Of a stretch of DNA of 64,000 nt, positions 1-12,585 are shown in pieces (the first letter of the stretch is position 1; each line of letters opens with the position of its first letter). Source of the DNA: Solea solea (taxonomy: Eukaryota > Chordata > Actinopteri > Pleuronectiformes > Soleidae); assembly GCF_958295425.1 (NCBI RefSeq), contig NC_081149.1, positions 13,350,961 to 13,414,960 of the forward strand, in the 5' to 3' direction. The notes beneath the pieces were generated by a model. That model had not been told where the DNA came from. It did not search any database and saw only the letters and a program-made list of their open reading frames with translations. The position numbers and the translations under genes were made by a program.

Positions 1-646
1 CGTAGCCAAGATCATCCTCCTCCTTTTCCATCACCCCCAGGATGTCGCCCAGCATGGAGGGCCCCAGGTCGACGTGAAAGGACATTACCGACACGGCGTG
101 CTTCATTCCACCTCCACAGAGGAGGTTGCTCTCTGGAAGCTCAGTCAACTCGCCAAAGCTTCGCTCCTCCAACTCCAGGAAGTGAGTGGCTGCAGCCGCG
201 CCTCTCCCATCCACCTCCCCATGCTGCTGCTTTAAAGGACTCGAGGTCAAACTCTTGGCCACCATCCTGTCATCTCTGTCTTCATCATTGAGAAAAGGCA
301 GGGACATGGCATTTTTCACATAGGTGGGTGACCCAGCTGTGAACGCCAGGGTGTTGTCCGTCTGCTGATCAACCCTGGTCACAGACTGAGAGCGTTTGCT
401 GCTCCTAAAGGTGCGAGACAGGAGGCCAGGTCGGGGAGAATGAGGGAAGGACTTGGTCTCAGGTGGAGGTTCTCCTGACCGCGTGCTGAGGAAGGAGGTG
501 TCTCCAAAAGCATCACCACTGCGACCTACATGCATGGTGTGGCGGAAGTCACCCAGAGGGGCACTGATCATCTCCCTGGTCAGGTCCATGCGTGAGCGGC
601 GTTTAGTTTGGGAGGAGCCGGACACAAGTTGCTTTAAGATTGGCAT
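1..646 (-). CDS. cdc42ep4: CDC42 effector protein 4 (Borg family), N-terminal part, cut by window edge
   Basis: The minus strand reads from an ATG at 646-644 without a stop to base 1 (215 full codons). The protein starts MPILKQLVSGSS, has a basic KRRSR patch, then a CRIB motif at residues 27-42 (ISAPLGDFRHTMHVGR, with the F-x-H-x-x-H-V-G core) followed by SGDAFGDTSFLS. Later blocks match Borg homology regions: LLSRTFRSSKRSQSV, KNAMSLPFLN and KHAVSVMSFHVDLGPSML. Borg proteins bind GTP-bound CDC42/TC10 through CRIB and organise septins and actin in the cytoplasm. The N-terminus and the KNAMSLP block fit CDC42EP4 best among the five paralogs. The family has a single coding exon, as here; the C-terminal third lies outside the window. 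The next gene, sdk2, is its neighbour in human as well. Which teleost duplicate (a or b) cannot be decided. Confidence 0.93.
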   Translation of the reverse strand, partial: MPILKQLVSGSSQTKRRSRMDLTREMISAPLGDFRHTMHVGRSGDAFGDTSFLSTRSGEPPPETKSFPHSPRPGLLSRTFRSSKRSQSVTRVDQQTDNTLAFTAGSPTYVKNAMSLPFLNDEDRDDRMVAKSLTSSPLKQQHGEVDGRGAAAATHFLELEERSFGELTELPESNLLCGGGMKHAVSVMSFHVDLGPSMLGDILGVMEKEEDDLGY

Positions 647-748
647 AGTTGTCTTGCACGTAGAGGAAGGAAAAGACTTTGAAAAGAGTTACCAGTTCTT
701 GACTGTAGAATGAATATTGACGCTCTTTTTTTCAGTCAGCCTTGGAAC
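647..748 (-). other. cdc42ep4: cdc42ep4 5' UTR end and splice acceptor
   Basis: On the minus strand a strong acceptor, a T-rich tract ending TTTTTTCAG, stands just upstream of base 748, so the coding exon probably begins there with about 100 nt of 5' UTR. A weaker acceptor (TTCTACAG) would start it at 702. CDC42EP genes usually have a non-coding first exon, so an intron upstream is expected. Confidence 0.5.
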
Positions 749-3700
749 CTGAAAAAACAAAGAAAACACAGTAAATTACAGAGTTCAGCATCAGGGAACT
801 TTGTGTTTTAATACAAAAAGGCAGTAAAAATCGCCCGAGTATTTAACACAAAAACCTAGTAGTTGACAGTTGAAATTTTGCACAATAAAACAAAAGGCCA
901 GCTTGAATCATCTGTGACATGAAGTAAATAAGAAAGCCTTATCTGTTTACCAAACAGCTTTAGATTTGGTTATTTAATCCCATCAAGTAAATAAAAACAT
1001 TTCTAGGAATTTCAAATCTTCCACTAATTACAAGAGTCAAAGCCATCAATTATACGACTCCATAATGATTAGCAACACACAAACATCTGTGTGATGACCT
1101 CTAAAACGCTCTGAAAAAAAAAAAAAGAAGAAGAAATGGAACGCCACAGGATTCTGCTTCAAAACTGCATAATAACTGAGAGCAAAACACCAACCACAGG
1201 CCAACAAGAATCAGAGGAGAGTTGAAGTTTGACAAGAGATTTTCTACTACGAGGCGCCATGACTACACAGCATGGTATATGACTGCAAACATGTCATCTA
1301 GTTAGTGAAATGTTAATGAAATAACTTAAGAAATATTTAATTTTTTTTTCCTCAGACATCAGTGCTCAAAACACCTAGAGCTTTGTGACTGACGGCTGAA
1401 CCAAAACATATTTCTGCCCTCGAGAAACATTTGGCCCAGACAGAGGCAACTGCAAAACTAGTCAGTGCTGCTTCCTTCAGGTGCTCCACTGGAGGACAAG
1501 AGCGGGGCGTCTCATTAGCGACACATCCCAACAGTTAAAATACACATGAAAAGAACCGTCACGGTGGTCTGCAGGATGAAGAACAAGCGGCTTCCACAGA
1601 CAGACAGACAGACATCAAAAACACATGCACATCTGACTTGTGTGTGTGTGTGGAAAATCTCCACAGTTGCATGCAAGCGAGCCTGAGGAAAGCGCTTACC
1701 TTGCCGTCTTTAAAACATTTGCCTCTCTAGCTTTCACACAGCGCCACTTTCTCTGTTTACTCATTGTAAAAGAAAACAGTCAGCAACTTAACCTTGACTT
1801 TGGATTTCTTACACAGGCACACATTTAAAAAGATATTTAAGTCAGGGTTGTTTTTGGCAGAAGCGCCTTTGGGGAGATGATTTGCCGTTTAATGTAGCGG
1901 GCGCTTTTTTAGTTCACTGACCTCATTCTTCTGTCTCAACCCCCCCATCTTTACCAGCGGAGTCACTACACTTCCTGTTAATGCGCTCACCTGCTTCAGT
2001 TGCCATAGAAACACCCTCCTGCAAGCAAGCAACAGCGCTTCCTGTCTGGGGCCACAGGCTTCATATAGGCATGCAACACATGGCCGCCGTCTGTGCCAAT
2101 CCTCAGCCCAGACAACGCTCCCTTTATCTATCTGCTGTGTTTTCACTGTCACTCCAACCACGTTGTGGGTATTTTTATTGGTACGAATGTAAAGTGAGTT
2201 CACATATACACTAAATCCCAGTGTTAAAAACAAGGATATCTATTCAGAACTATGCTGCAGCTACTCTGACTGAGGCTGAGACATAATGTGAAAAGTTTCC
2301 ATGAACTCCAAATGGTTGTGTGCCAAAACACACAAACAAGGTCACATTTTTTAAAGAAACATGTTTATTATTTTAGATACATGCATTGATTTGTTTGGTT
2401 TTTTTTGGGGGGGGGGGATAATGAGGATGAAATAATTCACACCCAGTCGCCCCCCTCTCAAACAAATGTTGAATGGTTGCTTCTGGGTGGCATAAGCACA
2501 GAGGGGAAAACAACTAACAGATCAAACAAGGAAAGATGGTAAAAGTCTGCCTACCACTCCTTCATCTAACCACCCCCAGGCTGGGATCAAGCTGAAAAGC
2601 TCAGTGGTGGTGATCGCCGCAATGATGCACAAATTTGTTTCATCCTACTTGGACAACTGTTCTTCATCAATTCAATGTAAAGCAGATCCGGGAACCTCCG
2701 CAGTGGCACGGGTCCATTAATCCTAATTCAACGCCCTGCTTTATTTATAGCTATGTGGTTCTTTGCATTATGTGTGCGTACATGCATATTGAGGCAGTAC
2801 ATGTGAATGAAAATGTGGTGAAGGGCCTTAGAAGGCAGCATTTAGCGTGGGAACTACAAGGTCACAGTCGGGCGGGTGGAGGAGGGGTTTGGGGTCATTG
2901 GACTTTATAAACAGAGTTTCACAACACTCAGGGTCTGGCTGCAGCAGAGACACAGGACGTGGGACAGAAGCATATAGAGCAGGAGATTAACGTATATATC
3001 TGCAATGTTTCAATTTGACAGCAAAATCAGAAACCGTTCAAAAACTGACACACAACTGGACTGGATCCCTGACCACCAAGACCATCGGCCCCGGAAATGA
3101 TAGAGATTTCGAAATTGCGGTCATTCATGCATGCACGCGCACACACACACATACAGAGAGAAAGATAAACATGCACACACTAGTATCATGTCCAAATGTT
3201 ATGGTAAAGGGTTTTTTCCACCTGTGTATATTTACTTTGGGGAGAAGAAATTAAATGTTGGCTCCGTTTAAAGATCCCAAAACTCAATTTTCAATTTAAA
3301 TACCAAGGGCTGACTAAGTTCACGAGGGTTCTAAATCTGTTTAAATTCCATATGTTATAGCCACTACTTTGTGGGAAGAAAAATACACACCCAACTCTGA
3401 GGGAAAAAGCACACAAATAACATAGAAAGGTAGCAAATATAAATGTCTATTACGCCTTCTGAGTATGTGTGTGTGGGGGGGGGGGAAGCAGATAAACGAT
3501 AATAAACTCTCTGTTCACCTAGGAGAATTCTGTGACTCGCAGGAAATGCTGCAGCCGTCCCTTAACGCTCTGCACAGATGCTACATCAGAGGAAGTGAGC
3601 ACATGAGAGCTGCAAGCTCGCGCTGTGACTCAGAAATCACTCATAATTAACACGCAGCCATTACATTTTAGAGCCAGACACACACACACACACACTGTCA

Positions 3701-6700
3701 GGTGACTGTGAATGTATGCTCCTGTTTAACATCAGAGAGAAGTATTGATCTCCTGGATAATTTGTGTTTAGGACGAACCCAACTTTTCACCTCATGCCAA
3801 TACTCTCACAGCAGGTCAGAGAACATTAATACACAAGAGATCACTCACAGATACAGACACAGGACTAATGGTCCATTTCCCTAATTGAGTATTGATGTAC
3901 CTTCTTTGGGATTAATTCATCAGTGTGTATTCAACTGTCTGGCAGAGGATGACTGCTGCTGTGATGGTGTCGGTGAGAGCTGTCTGTCTGCCACATTTGA
4001 ATCCGGTGACCTGAATGGGCAACTGAATAACCAGAGGGTGAAATGGAATTCGGGGGGGGAGGTAGCCTCATGTGACCAAACTTAGGTGAAAAACTGAGAC
4101 TAAAATTGCTGGTTTCCTCTGTCCAACACCTTAACTTAACATGTTAACCTAAACTTAAAATGACTTAATCACACCATTCGCAAACTCAGGTTTTAAAAAC
4201 AAACTGATTTCTTCTTACATTTAAGTGCATCACAGCAAAATAGAATCACTGTTAGGTCACAGGACAACAAACAAACATACACACACACATTCCAGTAATT
4301 AGCCAGACAAAATGGCCTCTAATAGATAGGTATCTGCCTTGCAACTCAGTTAGCAGGCCTGAATATATCATTTAGGAAGCAGCAGCCCCAGGACGAAAAG
4401 GTGGAAATCACATTATGTTGCAATCGCACAGTCTGAGAACAGCATACGTCAAAGCTGATGCTGCACTCTCAAATAGACGCAGCAACGGGAAAACACACTG
4501 ATCTAATGAGAATTTACAAAGATAGCCCTTTGAGGCGTACATACAAGCCAGATTTACTGGGCTTGCATGCCAGTCAGATCAAGTTGTCGACCTTTAGTAC
4601 ATCTTCAGTGTCCTCCTATCACATTTCCCATTCCCCATACCATTCTACAGCAGGCAGCGGCAATACAGCCAGAGAGCCAGGAGGTCACTTTGATTCAAGT
4701 GTCAATATCCTGCCGTCTAAACAAAAACCTGTTCATGTAAACTCCGGAAAGTGTTCAGGAAATTAGAGCATGTTCACACCAAACCTGCACTTAGTTAAAT
4801 AATAATTAACACCATTAGCATTGGTGTTATGTGTAAGGTCACACAAGGCAGTACTTTATCTATAGGAGTCATCAGACTATAGAATGTGGATTACTATCAG
4901 TAAAAAAAACAGGAACAGAGTCACATTTTTGGAGGAAAAAAGCCAAACAATAACAACAACAAAACAAATATTGTCTCAGAGTAGACAGGGAGAAAAAAAA
5001 AACACACTTGTGTGTATTTCACAAACACACATCAGTGTTTTCTGCCTCTCCACTTGTACCTGGCGCACTGTTGTGAAGCACTGTGAGGTGATGTGAGCGG
5101 GATGGTCAGTTATGCTAATGTAACACTTAACTCAGCAGGACACTGTGCTTTAGTAAGGATCAAAGCACAACAGATTTTTAGAGGTCTCCATCTAATGAAG
5201 TCCCTGCAGGTTTTGGGAATTGGAATTCATACCCACAACTTTACATCCTTTGATCCGTGCGTGGCATATTTGAGGTATTTGAGGTATTTTGGCTATTTTA
5301 AATCACTATTTAAGTTAAATATGGCAGTGAAAATAAGGAAAGCTGATAGACAAGCATGGTTCCTGGCAGAAAACAGGCTTGCAGCCAGTCATCCTGAAAA
5401 GTACCAGCTGACCTCTGACACCGCAGAGAAGATGACTTGTCTCTTTTACATTTACAGCCAACACCGCCTGCAGACAAGACATTTCATCTATTTCTCCCTG
5501 TTCTCTGCTTTCAAGCTGACAGCTTTTATTCTGCACACAAATAAGGACGCTTATACGATTAGCATTCAGTGCGTTAAACAAAAAAAAAAAAAAGACTGAT
5601 GAACATGACTTTCATACTGTCTATTCCGGACTGTTTTATCATGTCTGATCAGAATACAAGTCACAAACATGCTTCTGATATTTCAGCCAGCATGGCTCAA
5701 CATCAGCATTATCAAGGCACTGGGCATGGCATCTAAATAAACATGGAAGATGAGAGTGGGCACAAATTGGCAGCAGTGTTTCAACATAGGAGTGAGACAC
5801 TGAGCAGAGACGCACACAAAAAAAATAGTGATATCAAAATATGCCAGAAACAACCTCTTAATTAGGGCTGGGTGACATTGCCGAACAGATGCTACTATAA
5901 AAATCAGTCAATACAAGTGCAATACATTTTAGATCAACTTTTTCTCCTGTGAGAAAGTTGCAAACAGTTAATTGTAGTTTTAGGACACATCCATACTACT
6001 ATGTTTTCATTTAAAAATGGTGTTTCACAGATAAAAAAGTATCTGCTTCCAGCCAAGCAGTTTCAGCGCCATATCATATAATAATCTGTGACCATTCTTC
6101 CCTTCTTCCTCGCTCGGGCTCGGATCATCCACATCTTCAATTTGGCAGAGATGTTTACGCCGGATGCCGTTCATGACGCAACCCTCCCATTCATACAGGC
6201 TAGGGACTGACACTAGGAATTCACTGCATGTGGCTCCTTATGGCTGGGGTCAATTTAGAGTGCCCAATTCACAACGAGCAATGGGAATGGGGTACCTTGC
6301 TCAGGGGAAACCCGCCCTTGTCCTGGCGGGGATTTAAACCGTAATTTTGACATGAAATTGGACTTTCTACCCTCCAGTTACAAGTCCAATTGAATTCTGA
6401 ATGGCCATGGGGGTGCCCTAATCTGTGTCCATACGTACATCTCATGGGGTATATGCATGTCCACGTAAACAGGAAGCTGTAGTTATTTGCGTAATTTCAG
6501 AAAGCTTTTTCCCATCCAGACTAAAAGGCAACTGCAGTTTTCAAACTAAAATGGAGGTTGTCTCCATAGGCAGAAAAAGTGAATCTTATCTCATCTGATG
6601 TAAAACTTTCAAAGTGATCTTGACAGTTTGTTAAGTGCATAAACATTATGTCGATATAAATGAACTTCTCTTACATTGTTATTTAAGAAAATGTCATGGT

Positions 6701-7333
6701 CATAATTGCTGTGGAACGACTGCCCATTAAGCTTTATCCCTACTGTTATTTTTAATCACTGAATCACTACTAATAATGTGATGTGGCTAAAACTCTGAGC
6801 TTTTACATTCTCAGTTGGACATAAGGGGTCAAATATCGCTGTCTCCACAAAAACGCCTGAGCAGTTTAAATGGCGCATATACACACCACAGAATATTACC
6901 ACTGAGATAAGTGACCGACACCAATAACCTAAACCCAACGACCATGATGCTGCTTGGTTTCCAAAAGCACATATTTCACATACATAGTTGCATGCGCAGG
7001 AAGTGTTTGACAGAAACATGTCGCTGTGTTCGGGGGTCCACAGGAAGGGCAGGGAGAAAATGAGGCACTAAACCCTCCCATCTCTCCGGAAATCTACACA
7101 GCCTGCCCTTCCTGACCACTCATAAAATAAACAAGGCTGTCCTCCATCATACTGCATTACTGATTGGCTGACATCAACAAACAGCTCATATATCACCATC
7201 CACACTCAGATTTAATAACCTACCAGGGTTTGAGGCCAGTGCTGGGACTGTGTGTTCAACAGCTCTTCACAATAGAATACACAACATGAATCAGTACATG
7301 AAGCACCTAAGGCTGGGATACTTATTGATACCC
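749..7333. other. Non-coding DNA upstream of cdc42ep4, no gene recognised
   Basis: Probably the first intron of cdc42ep4 or intergenic DNA. Reading frames are short and without recognisable domains. It holds a G run near 2407-2418, short CA runs, A runs (1113-1125, 5580-5593), and a repeat-like stretch near 6240-6345 listed separately. Nothing else can be supported. Confidence 0.5.
6240..6345. repeat. Probable fragment of a dispersed fish repeat
   Basis: The stretch reads like a worn copy of a widespread teleost repeat: TCAATTTAGAGTGCCCAATT, then GGTACCTTGCTCAGGGG, then TGGCGGGGATTTAAACCG. Assigned from memory of similar fish sequences; family not determined. Confidence 0.3.
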
Positions 7334-7395
7334 TATTATTATTATTATTATTATTATGATTATTATTATTATTATTATTATTATTAATAATAATA
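7334..7395. repeat. (ATT)n microsatellite
   Basis: About 20 units of ATT with one TGATT interruption. It produces a spurious asparagine run on the minus strand. Confidence 0.95.
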
Positions 7396-8641
7396 GAAGC
7401 TTTATTCAACCGGCTCCTTCCATAGCCGAGTCACCTCTGGCCCAGGTGTCTATACTGTCACCCAGGTGGTGAGGTGACCTCTCACAGAACTGCAGAAAAA
7501 TGAGTGAGGTTAAAAAAAGAAGAAGCACACACTCAAGTGGTAACCTGTGCTCCTGGACGATAGGAATGTAGGGAAATTATGGGACTCAGAGAATCTTGCT
7601 TTAAAGTGTGAGGGTGCCATAATTACAGGGTCAAAAGAGCATAAAAAAGAAACAAAATTGACAGGCTGGAGAGAAGCCAAACATGCAGCTTTCAAACAGT
7701 AAGGGCTTTGTGTCAAAGATCTCACTTTGGTTTGAGAAAATACTTAACTCTATTTCAATTGTGAAAAGAAAATGTTGCCCAGAGAACGAGTGGCACCGGA
7801 TACCATTAATGACTTATTTTAAGGCCTTTCTGAAGACATACTTTTAATCAAGGTACAATAAAAATAAGCCAACTTCTTAAACTCTAAATTAAATCTCTGA
7901 ACTTTGGTTTCTGTCTGTTGTTGTAGTGACATCCACGTCATACAATATTTACAAGCCATGGTACCAACCCCAGCATACCAGGTCACAATGCGGCATGGAT
8001 AAGAACAGAAAACAATGCCCCCAAACAAAAGACACAGGAACAAACACAGCATTCAAACAGTGACACGTGAGACGCCCCTTAGAATTCGGTGTCGGGACAC
8101 TGAGGTCATAAAATGGTAGGTGGCAGAACACTAACAATTTTGTTTCCTTACATCACCTGTCAAACTATCTCCATACAGCTTTCATATTCACCACTGAGGT
8201 GTGATTTAAATGCATATTGTGTCAGCTTTGTAGCAGTCACTACAAGAGATGACAGCAATCCAATATGGTAGTTAAACCTCCAACTCTTGACAATTTCTGT
8301 TGTTGTTATTATTCTGCCTTCCTTTGGTCTTCATAAGCAGGACCGACAGAAATGTATTCGTATAACGCATCCTTCCATTAAAAATGTCAAGCAATACTAT
8401 CAGACCTGACTGAGGGAGTGTTTGTGTGTACAGCATCAGTGCAGGGGGTAAGCATCTGAAATTTCTCATATGTGCTTCTTCTTGTTTTCAGTCATACTCC
8501 AACCCGTTTATTGTCATCTCGCTTTGCTAGTACAATGTTGCTGTTGCCTCTATCTGTCTAGACAGAATCACATCCTGCATGCAGCACAGGTAGTAATACA
8601 TGTGGATCAGGAAGCTGATAGGCCTAAGGCACTTTTACACT

Positions 8642-9105
8642 GTACAGGTGTAGTGCGGCTTGGCACGGCACTGATTGGTATCGTTTTCCATTACTATAGT
8701 ACCTCCTCAACGTGGGCTGAGTCGTCATACCATGACTGCACAAAAAAGGCATGACTTTGTTTTATACACAACACAAACAAATTAGTGTTGAGCAAAGCAG
8801 TTCTTTTCAGTGTACCGAATGAGGTCATTAAAACGATTACTTCAGTACTTACTGCATGACGGTTTTTAAAACGTCTTTTTAATTGATCTACAGTTCGGCA
8901 TTGTTCGGTTTGATTCCTGTGTCGGACGTCGCGCTCATGACTCTTCCAGTGACGACACTCTGACCAATCAGCGGCCGGCAGTCTGTCGACGTCACATTTA
9001 GTAACGACTCCGCTCGCTTGGAACCTCAAAAGGACAGGTACCAAAAAAAGTACCAAGAACCAGGTACTATCGCAAAGAGTGGAGCCAAGCCATGCTTCAA
9101 CTGTA
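8642..9105. mobile_element. Non-autonomous DNA transposon (MITE-like) with imperfect terminal inverted repeats
   Basis: The left end (8642-8664, containing GTGCGGCTTGGCACGG) is matched in inverted orientation by the right end (9083-9105, containing GGAGCCAAGCCATGC). Between them lie paired inner motifs TTTCCATTACTATAGTACC near 8688 and CAGGTACTATCGC near 9061, plus the segment GACCAATCAGCGGCCGGCAG (8962-8981). About 460 bp, with no transposase. The layout resembles short non-autonomous elements common in fish; the superfamily is not assigned. Confidence 0.55.
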
Positions 9106-11100
9106 TCGTAGAAAAGAGCCATTAGTCAGCATTGTGTGACCTAATTTGACAGTGGTCTGAATGTAACAGGCACTTAGTTAAGAAACTACTCGTTTGGTCA
9201 ACAAAAGTTCAGAAAATATTGAAAAGTTATGATCAGTGTTCCCCCAAACCTAGAAATGATGATGTTCTCCATCGTCAACTTACTAATATGAATCATTTTT
9301 AATGATTTCTTTGTTATATGGAGCAAGGAACCCTGAAAATATTCACATTTAAGAAACTGAAAACTCATACAGGCAGGTTTTAATTATAAAAAAAACACAA
9401 CATTCAAAACTAGAAATTGATTGTCAAAATAGTTGACAGTTATTGCAGTAATCAAGTTATGCCCTAATGTTTAAAACAGCATATCATTCCAGGCCTGTCG
9501 TACAGTCTGTAATAATGTAGTAGTTCACTATCACTCTGCTCGAACAGTTTATATTGGTATTTCCTGGAATGTGAAGGGGCTGGACAGAACACACACACAT
9601 TGCCTCAAATGAGCACACAAACGTCAGACATGTTCAAACATGGATGAAGGACTATACCCTCACTGGCCACAAATAACACACTTAAAAACTGAGATTCCAA
9701 TTCAACGCGAAAGCAAGGCCCATAAACTTGTTCATTTTTGTCAAAGGGAAAGAAACCTGAGCAGGTTGGGTTTTCCTGGGCTAAGAGCCAGCGGATGCCG
9801 TCGACACTGTGCTGTGCCCAATAACAGAGTGCTTGGCACGGTGTCCAACACCACACAGAGGAAGAATAACTTTCACCTCCAGGCACTAAGCATATGTCTC
9901 CTGCAGGCAATTAGATGCTTTGTAATTTAAGAAACAGAGGAAAGTAGAGGGGAGCAGAGCCTGTGCGGGCTGGTTAAAAATGTGTTGCCCATTCAGAGCC
10001 ACTTCTACAGGGAAAAGCAAATACGCCAAGCCAGTGACATAAATCTTGGCAATGGGGCTTGTTTGTTTGCTGTGTTGTCAGCCTAAATCCATCCTAGCAG
10101 CCAGGCAGAACAAGTTGACATCTCACAGAATCTGTGTGTATTCAAGTCAGGTCAAATGTCACATTTAAACCTCGCCGGGACAAAGCAAACAGTTCACTGA
10201 GGACATTATTATCTCCTCAAAGAAAGACAGCAGAGGAGCTGTTATCAGCGATGGCAGTGATGGAGTGATGACCTACAGACCCGAGGCTCACATCACTTTA
10301 TTATTCCAGTCAATGAACTTGCGGGATGCCATTGTGACACCCATGCCAAGCAAACTAAATGGGCTCAGGTGTGCACGGCGTGCTGCGACAGACATGTAAT
10401 GTGGATTTCCTCTTTTATTTTTCCTTTTTGTTTAGTCATCAAATCATAAGAAACTCACAGAGAGCACCAGGTTAATGTTTGACAACTCTATTCACTTCCT
10501 CTGTTGCCCAAATAGACATTTCACTCACTTCAGAATAATAAGTGTGTCAATATCAGTGTTGCAAAAACGTGCATTTACAACACATTATGTCAATATGTCT
10601 TCAAGCACAGTTTTGTGCCTAATTAGTGATAAGATTTTAAACCTCGTGCTAGGCCCTTTAAGCGTTTTGTGTGAGAAATTGAAAACGTGGAACGCCTACA
10701 GCTTCAATTTGAACACAAACATTGATATTAAGCCATTAGTGAGTGAATTCATACGTGTGTAAAATGAGCTGTAGAGTAAATGTGAATTTATTCATTTCCC
10801 TCTGGTGCTTAGCACCGGTTGACGACAATTTAACAATAAAGCCGTGGCTGTGGGTGGGTCACTGGCAGGAGAACAATAAAGTAGCTGACCACAAAAGCGT
10901 CAGCTGCTGCCTGTGCTCTCCTCCGTTCAATAAAAGCAGGGCCGTTAAACACACATTTGAGCCACATGCGAAATACATAGAATGTACAATTATAGAATAT
11001 ACAATTATTTCAAGCTTTGGCGAAAGCACGAGCGTAATAGAAGCGCACACACTCACCGAGCATCCCATTCATAAAAGCCGGGTGCTGCTCCACTTTTAGG
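9106..11100. other. Non-coding stretch, nothing recognised
   Basis: Only short frames lacking homology that I can see on either strand, and no clear repeats. Confidence 0.4.
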
Positions 11101-11199
11101 CCCCCAGCAGGTTGACGGTGGGAGGCGCGTTCATCAAAGCAAAATGGGAAACGTTCGGGTCAAAAACTGCGAGTCCAAAAAAAACACAAACGCTGTGAG

Positions 11200-11450
11200 A
11201 CAAACGTGAAGAAATGTTATTACAGTGGTCAGCGCATCCTCACAGGAGAAGAAGCTGCTGCTGCTGCTGCTGCTCTATAATAATTCACAACGCCACAGTG
11301 ACGATGCCTCCTGCTGCCTGGTGTCGTGAGCGTGGACACGCCCTCTTCTCGTGGCTCCTTAAAGACACAGAGACTGACAGCGTGAGGCCGCTCACACACT
11401 GTGATAATCTCTCACCAGGAGGGGCGGGGTCACTGTCATTATGTAGAGAA
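11200..11450 (-). promoter_or_regulatory. Possible promoter and first exon of cdc42ep4
   Basis: Read on the minus strand, a GC box (CCCCGCCCCTCC, 11421-11432) and a CACCC-like GGGCGTGTCC site lie upstream of a CpG-containing stretch with a (CAG)6-7 run (11255-11274) and a possible donor (TCCT/GTGAGG) near 11237. The spot fits a 5' non-coding exon spliced to the acceptor at 748. This is inference from composition only. Confidence 0.25.
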
Positions 11451-11451
11451 C

Positions 11452-11925
11452 TACGGTGGCCTGGAAGTGCAAACCGCTATTACAAAACATGCAATACTTA
11501 TACAAATCTTGACACAAATTACTATTTTCCTTGACAAATTCCAAAAGAAATGAAGAGAAGTTGAAACTAGTTTACATTTTCAATAAACAACCTTAAGATA
11601 TTAAGGACTTTTACAAATCCCTAAAACAAATGAACAAAGCTTCAGGCAAATTCACATTTTTGAAAACAAATTCACAAAATGTGAAACACTTACAAATCCC
11701 GAAACAAATTTACAGTAAGACCCGTATCATTCAACATAATTTACAACATACAAACTGCCAAGACGAGGCTTGTGGAATGACATTAAAATGTTTATTTTAT
11801 TTTATAGAATTAATAATACAGTTAACCTTATGGCAAACATTTGATATAAGGAAAATGTTGAAAAGTTTTGGGATTTGTAAAAGTCTTTGACATTTTGTAA
11901 TAATAATTTGCACCAGGCCACCGTG
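11452..11925. mobile_element. Short DNA transposon with terminal inverted repeats and internal A-rich repeats
   Basis: The left end ACGGTGGCCTGGAAGTGCAA (11453-) is mirrored at the right by TTTGCACCAGGCCACCGT (11907-11924); the arms share 12 bp plus TGCAAA. Inside are many copies of motifs such as CACAAAATGTGAAAC, ACAAATCCCGAAACAAATT and GGGATTTGTAAAAG, in direct orientation on the left and inverted near the right end. About 470 bp, no coding capacity. Confidence 0.65.
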
Positions 11926-12439
11926 GAAAACAGCATTCTCTTGTTGCCTTGAGATGTTGCATAGGTTCAGAGTATACACTTTTTTGTATACTTTCAGAAG
12001 ATAGGACAACATGTTAGTGAATCCTTTATCCCTGCGCACAAGATCAATGTGGGGCCAAATCACCAGCTGATAGGACACATCCGCAGTTGTGTACCTCAGC
12101 GTCTTCAAGTGTTTCGGCCTTTGGAACCCAATACACTCTCTGCTGAGGTCGGCCCACCACAGGCTGATCAGACCTCGGTGTATGTCCCTGCTTCTAAATA
12201 TACATCCAAAAGAAATGAAAATACAGATGACTGATGAAATGTACAAATATACACCATGCCATTTACCTATTCAATGTGATTCAGTTACAACCAGATTCAC
12301 ATGACTTCACATTAGTCAAAGTTCAACTAAAAAGATTCTGTTGGTTTTTAAGATTCAGTTCTTTAAGATATATCCTGGCTATATATTGTTACATACACTG
12401 TACATATTGTATTTTTTATTAACTCAATATTCAATGGGA

Positions 12440-12585
12440 TTTTTAAAATATTGTCTGTTCTTTTTTTAATGTATGCTCACAAGTTATTACCTTTAACTTG
12501 CTGTTGTAACACTGTTTGGAATTAATAAACGATTATCTGATATGATCTGATTTTATCTTATCTAATCTTATCTCTTCATTAAGAA
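12440..12585 (+). mobile_element. 3' end of a non-LTR retrotransposon (fragment)
   Basis: TTGCTGTTGTAACACTGTTT, then AATTAATAAACGATTATCTG and degenerate ATCTTATCT units, is the usual tail of a teleost LINE. A relative with the same layout lies at 28441-28616. Clade not assigned. Confidence 0.5.

Noticed and set aside
5093..5599. 168-codon plus-strand frame
   Set aside because: No domain, no splice context, low-complexity lysine end at an A run; composition like the surrounding non-coding DNA.
7334..7395. Poly-asparagine protein on the minus strand
   Set aside because: Product of an ATT microsatellite.
11797..12246. 149-codon minus-strand frame next to the short TIR element
   Set aside because: No recognisable transposase or other domain; partly overlaps the element; left unassigned.
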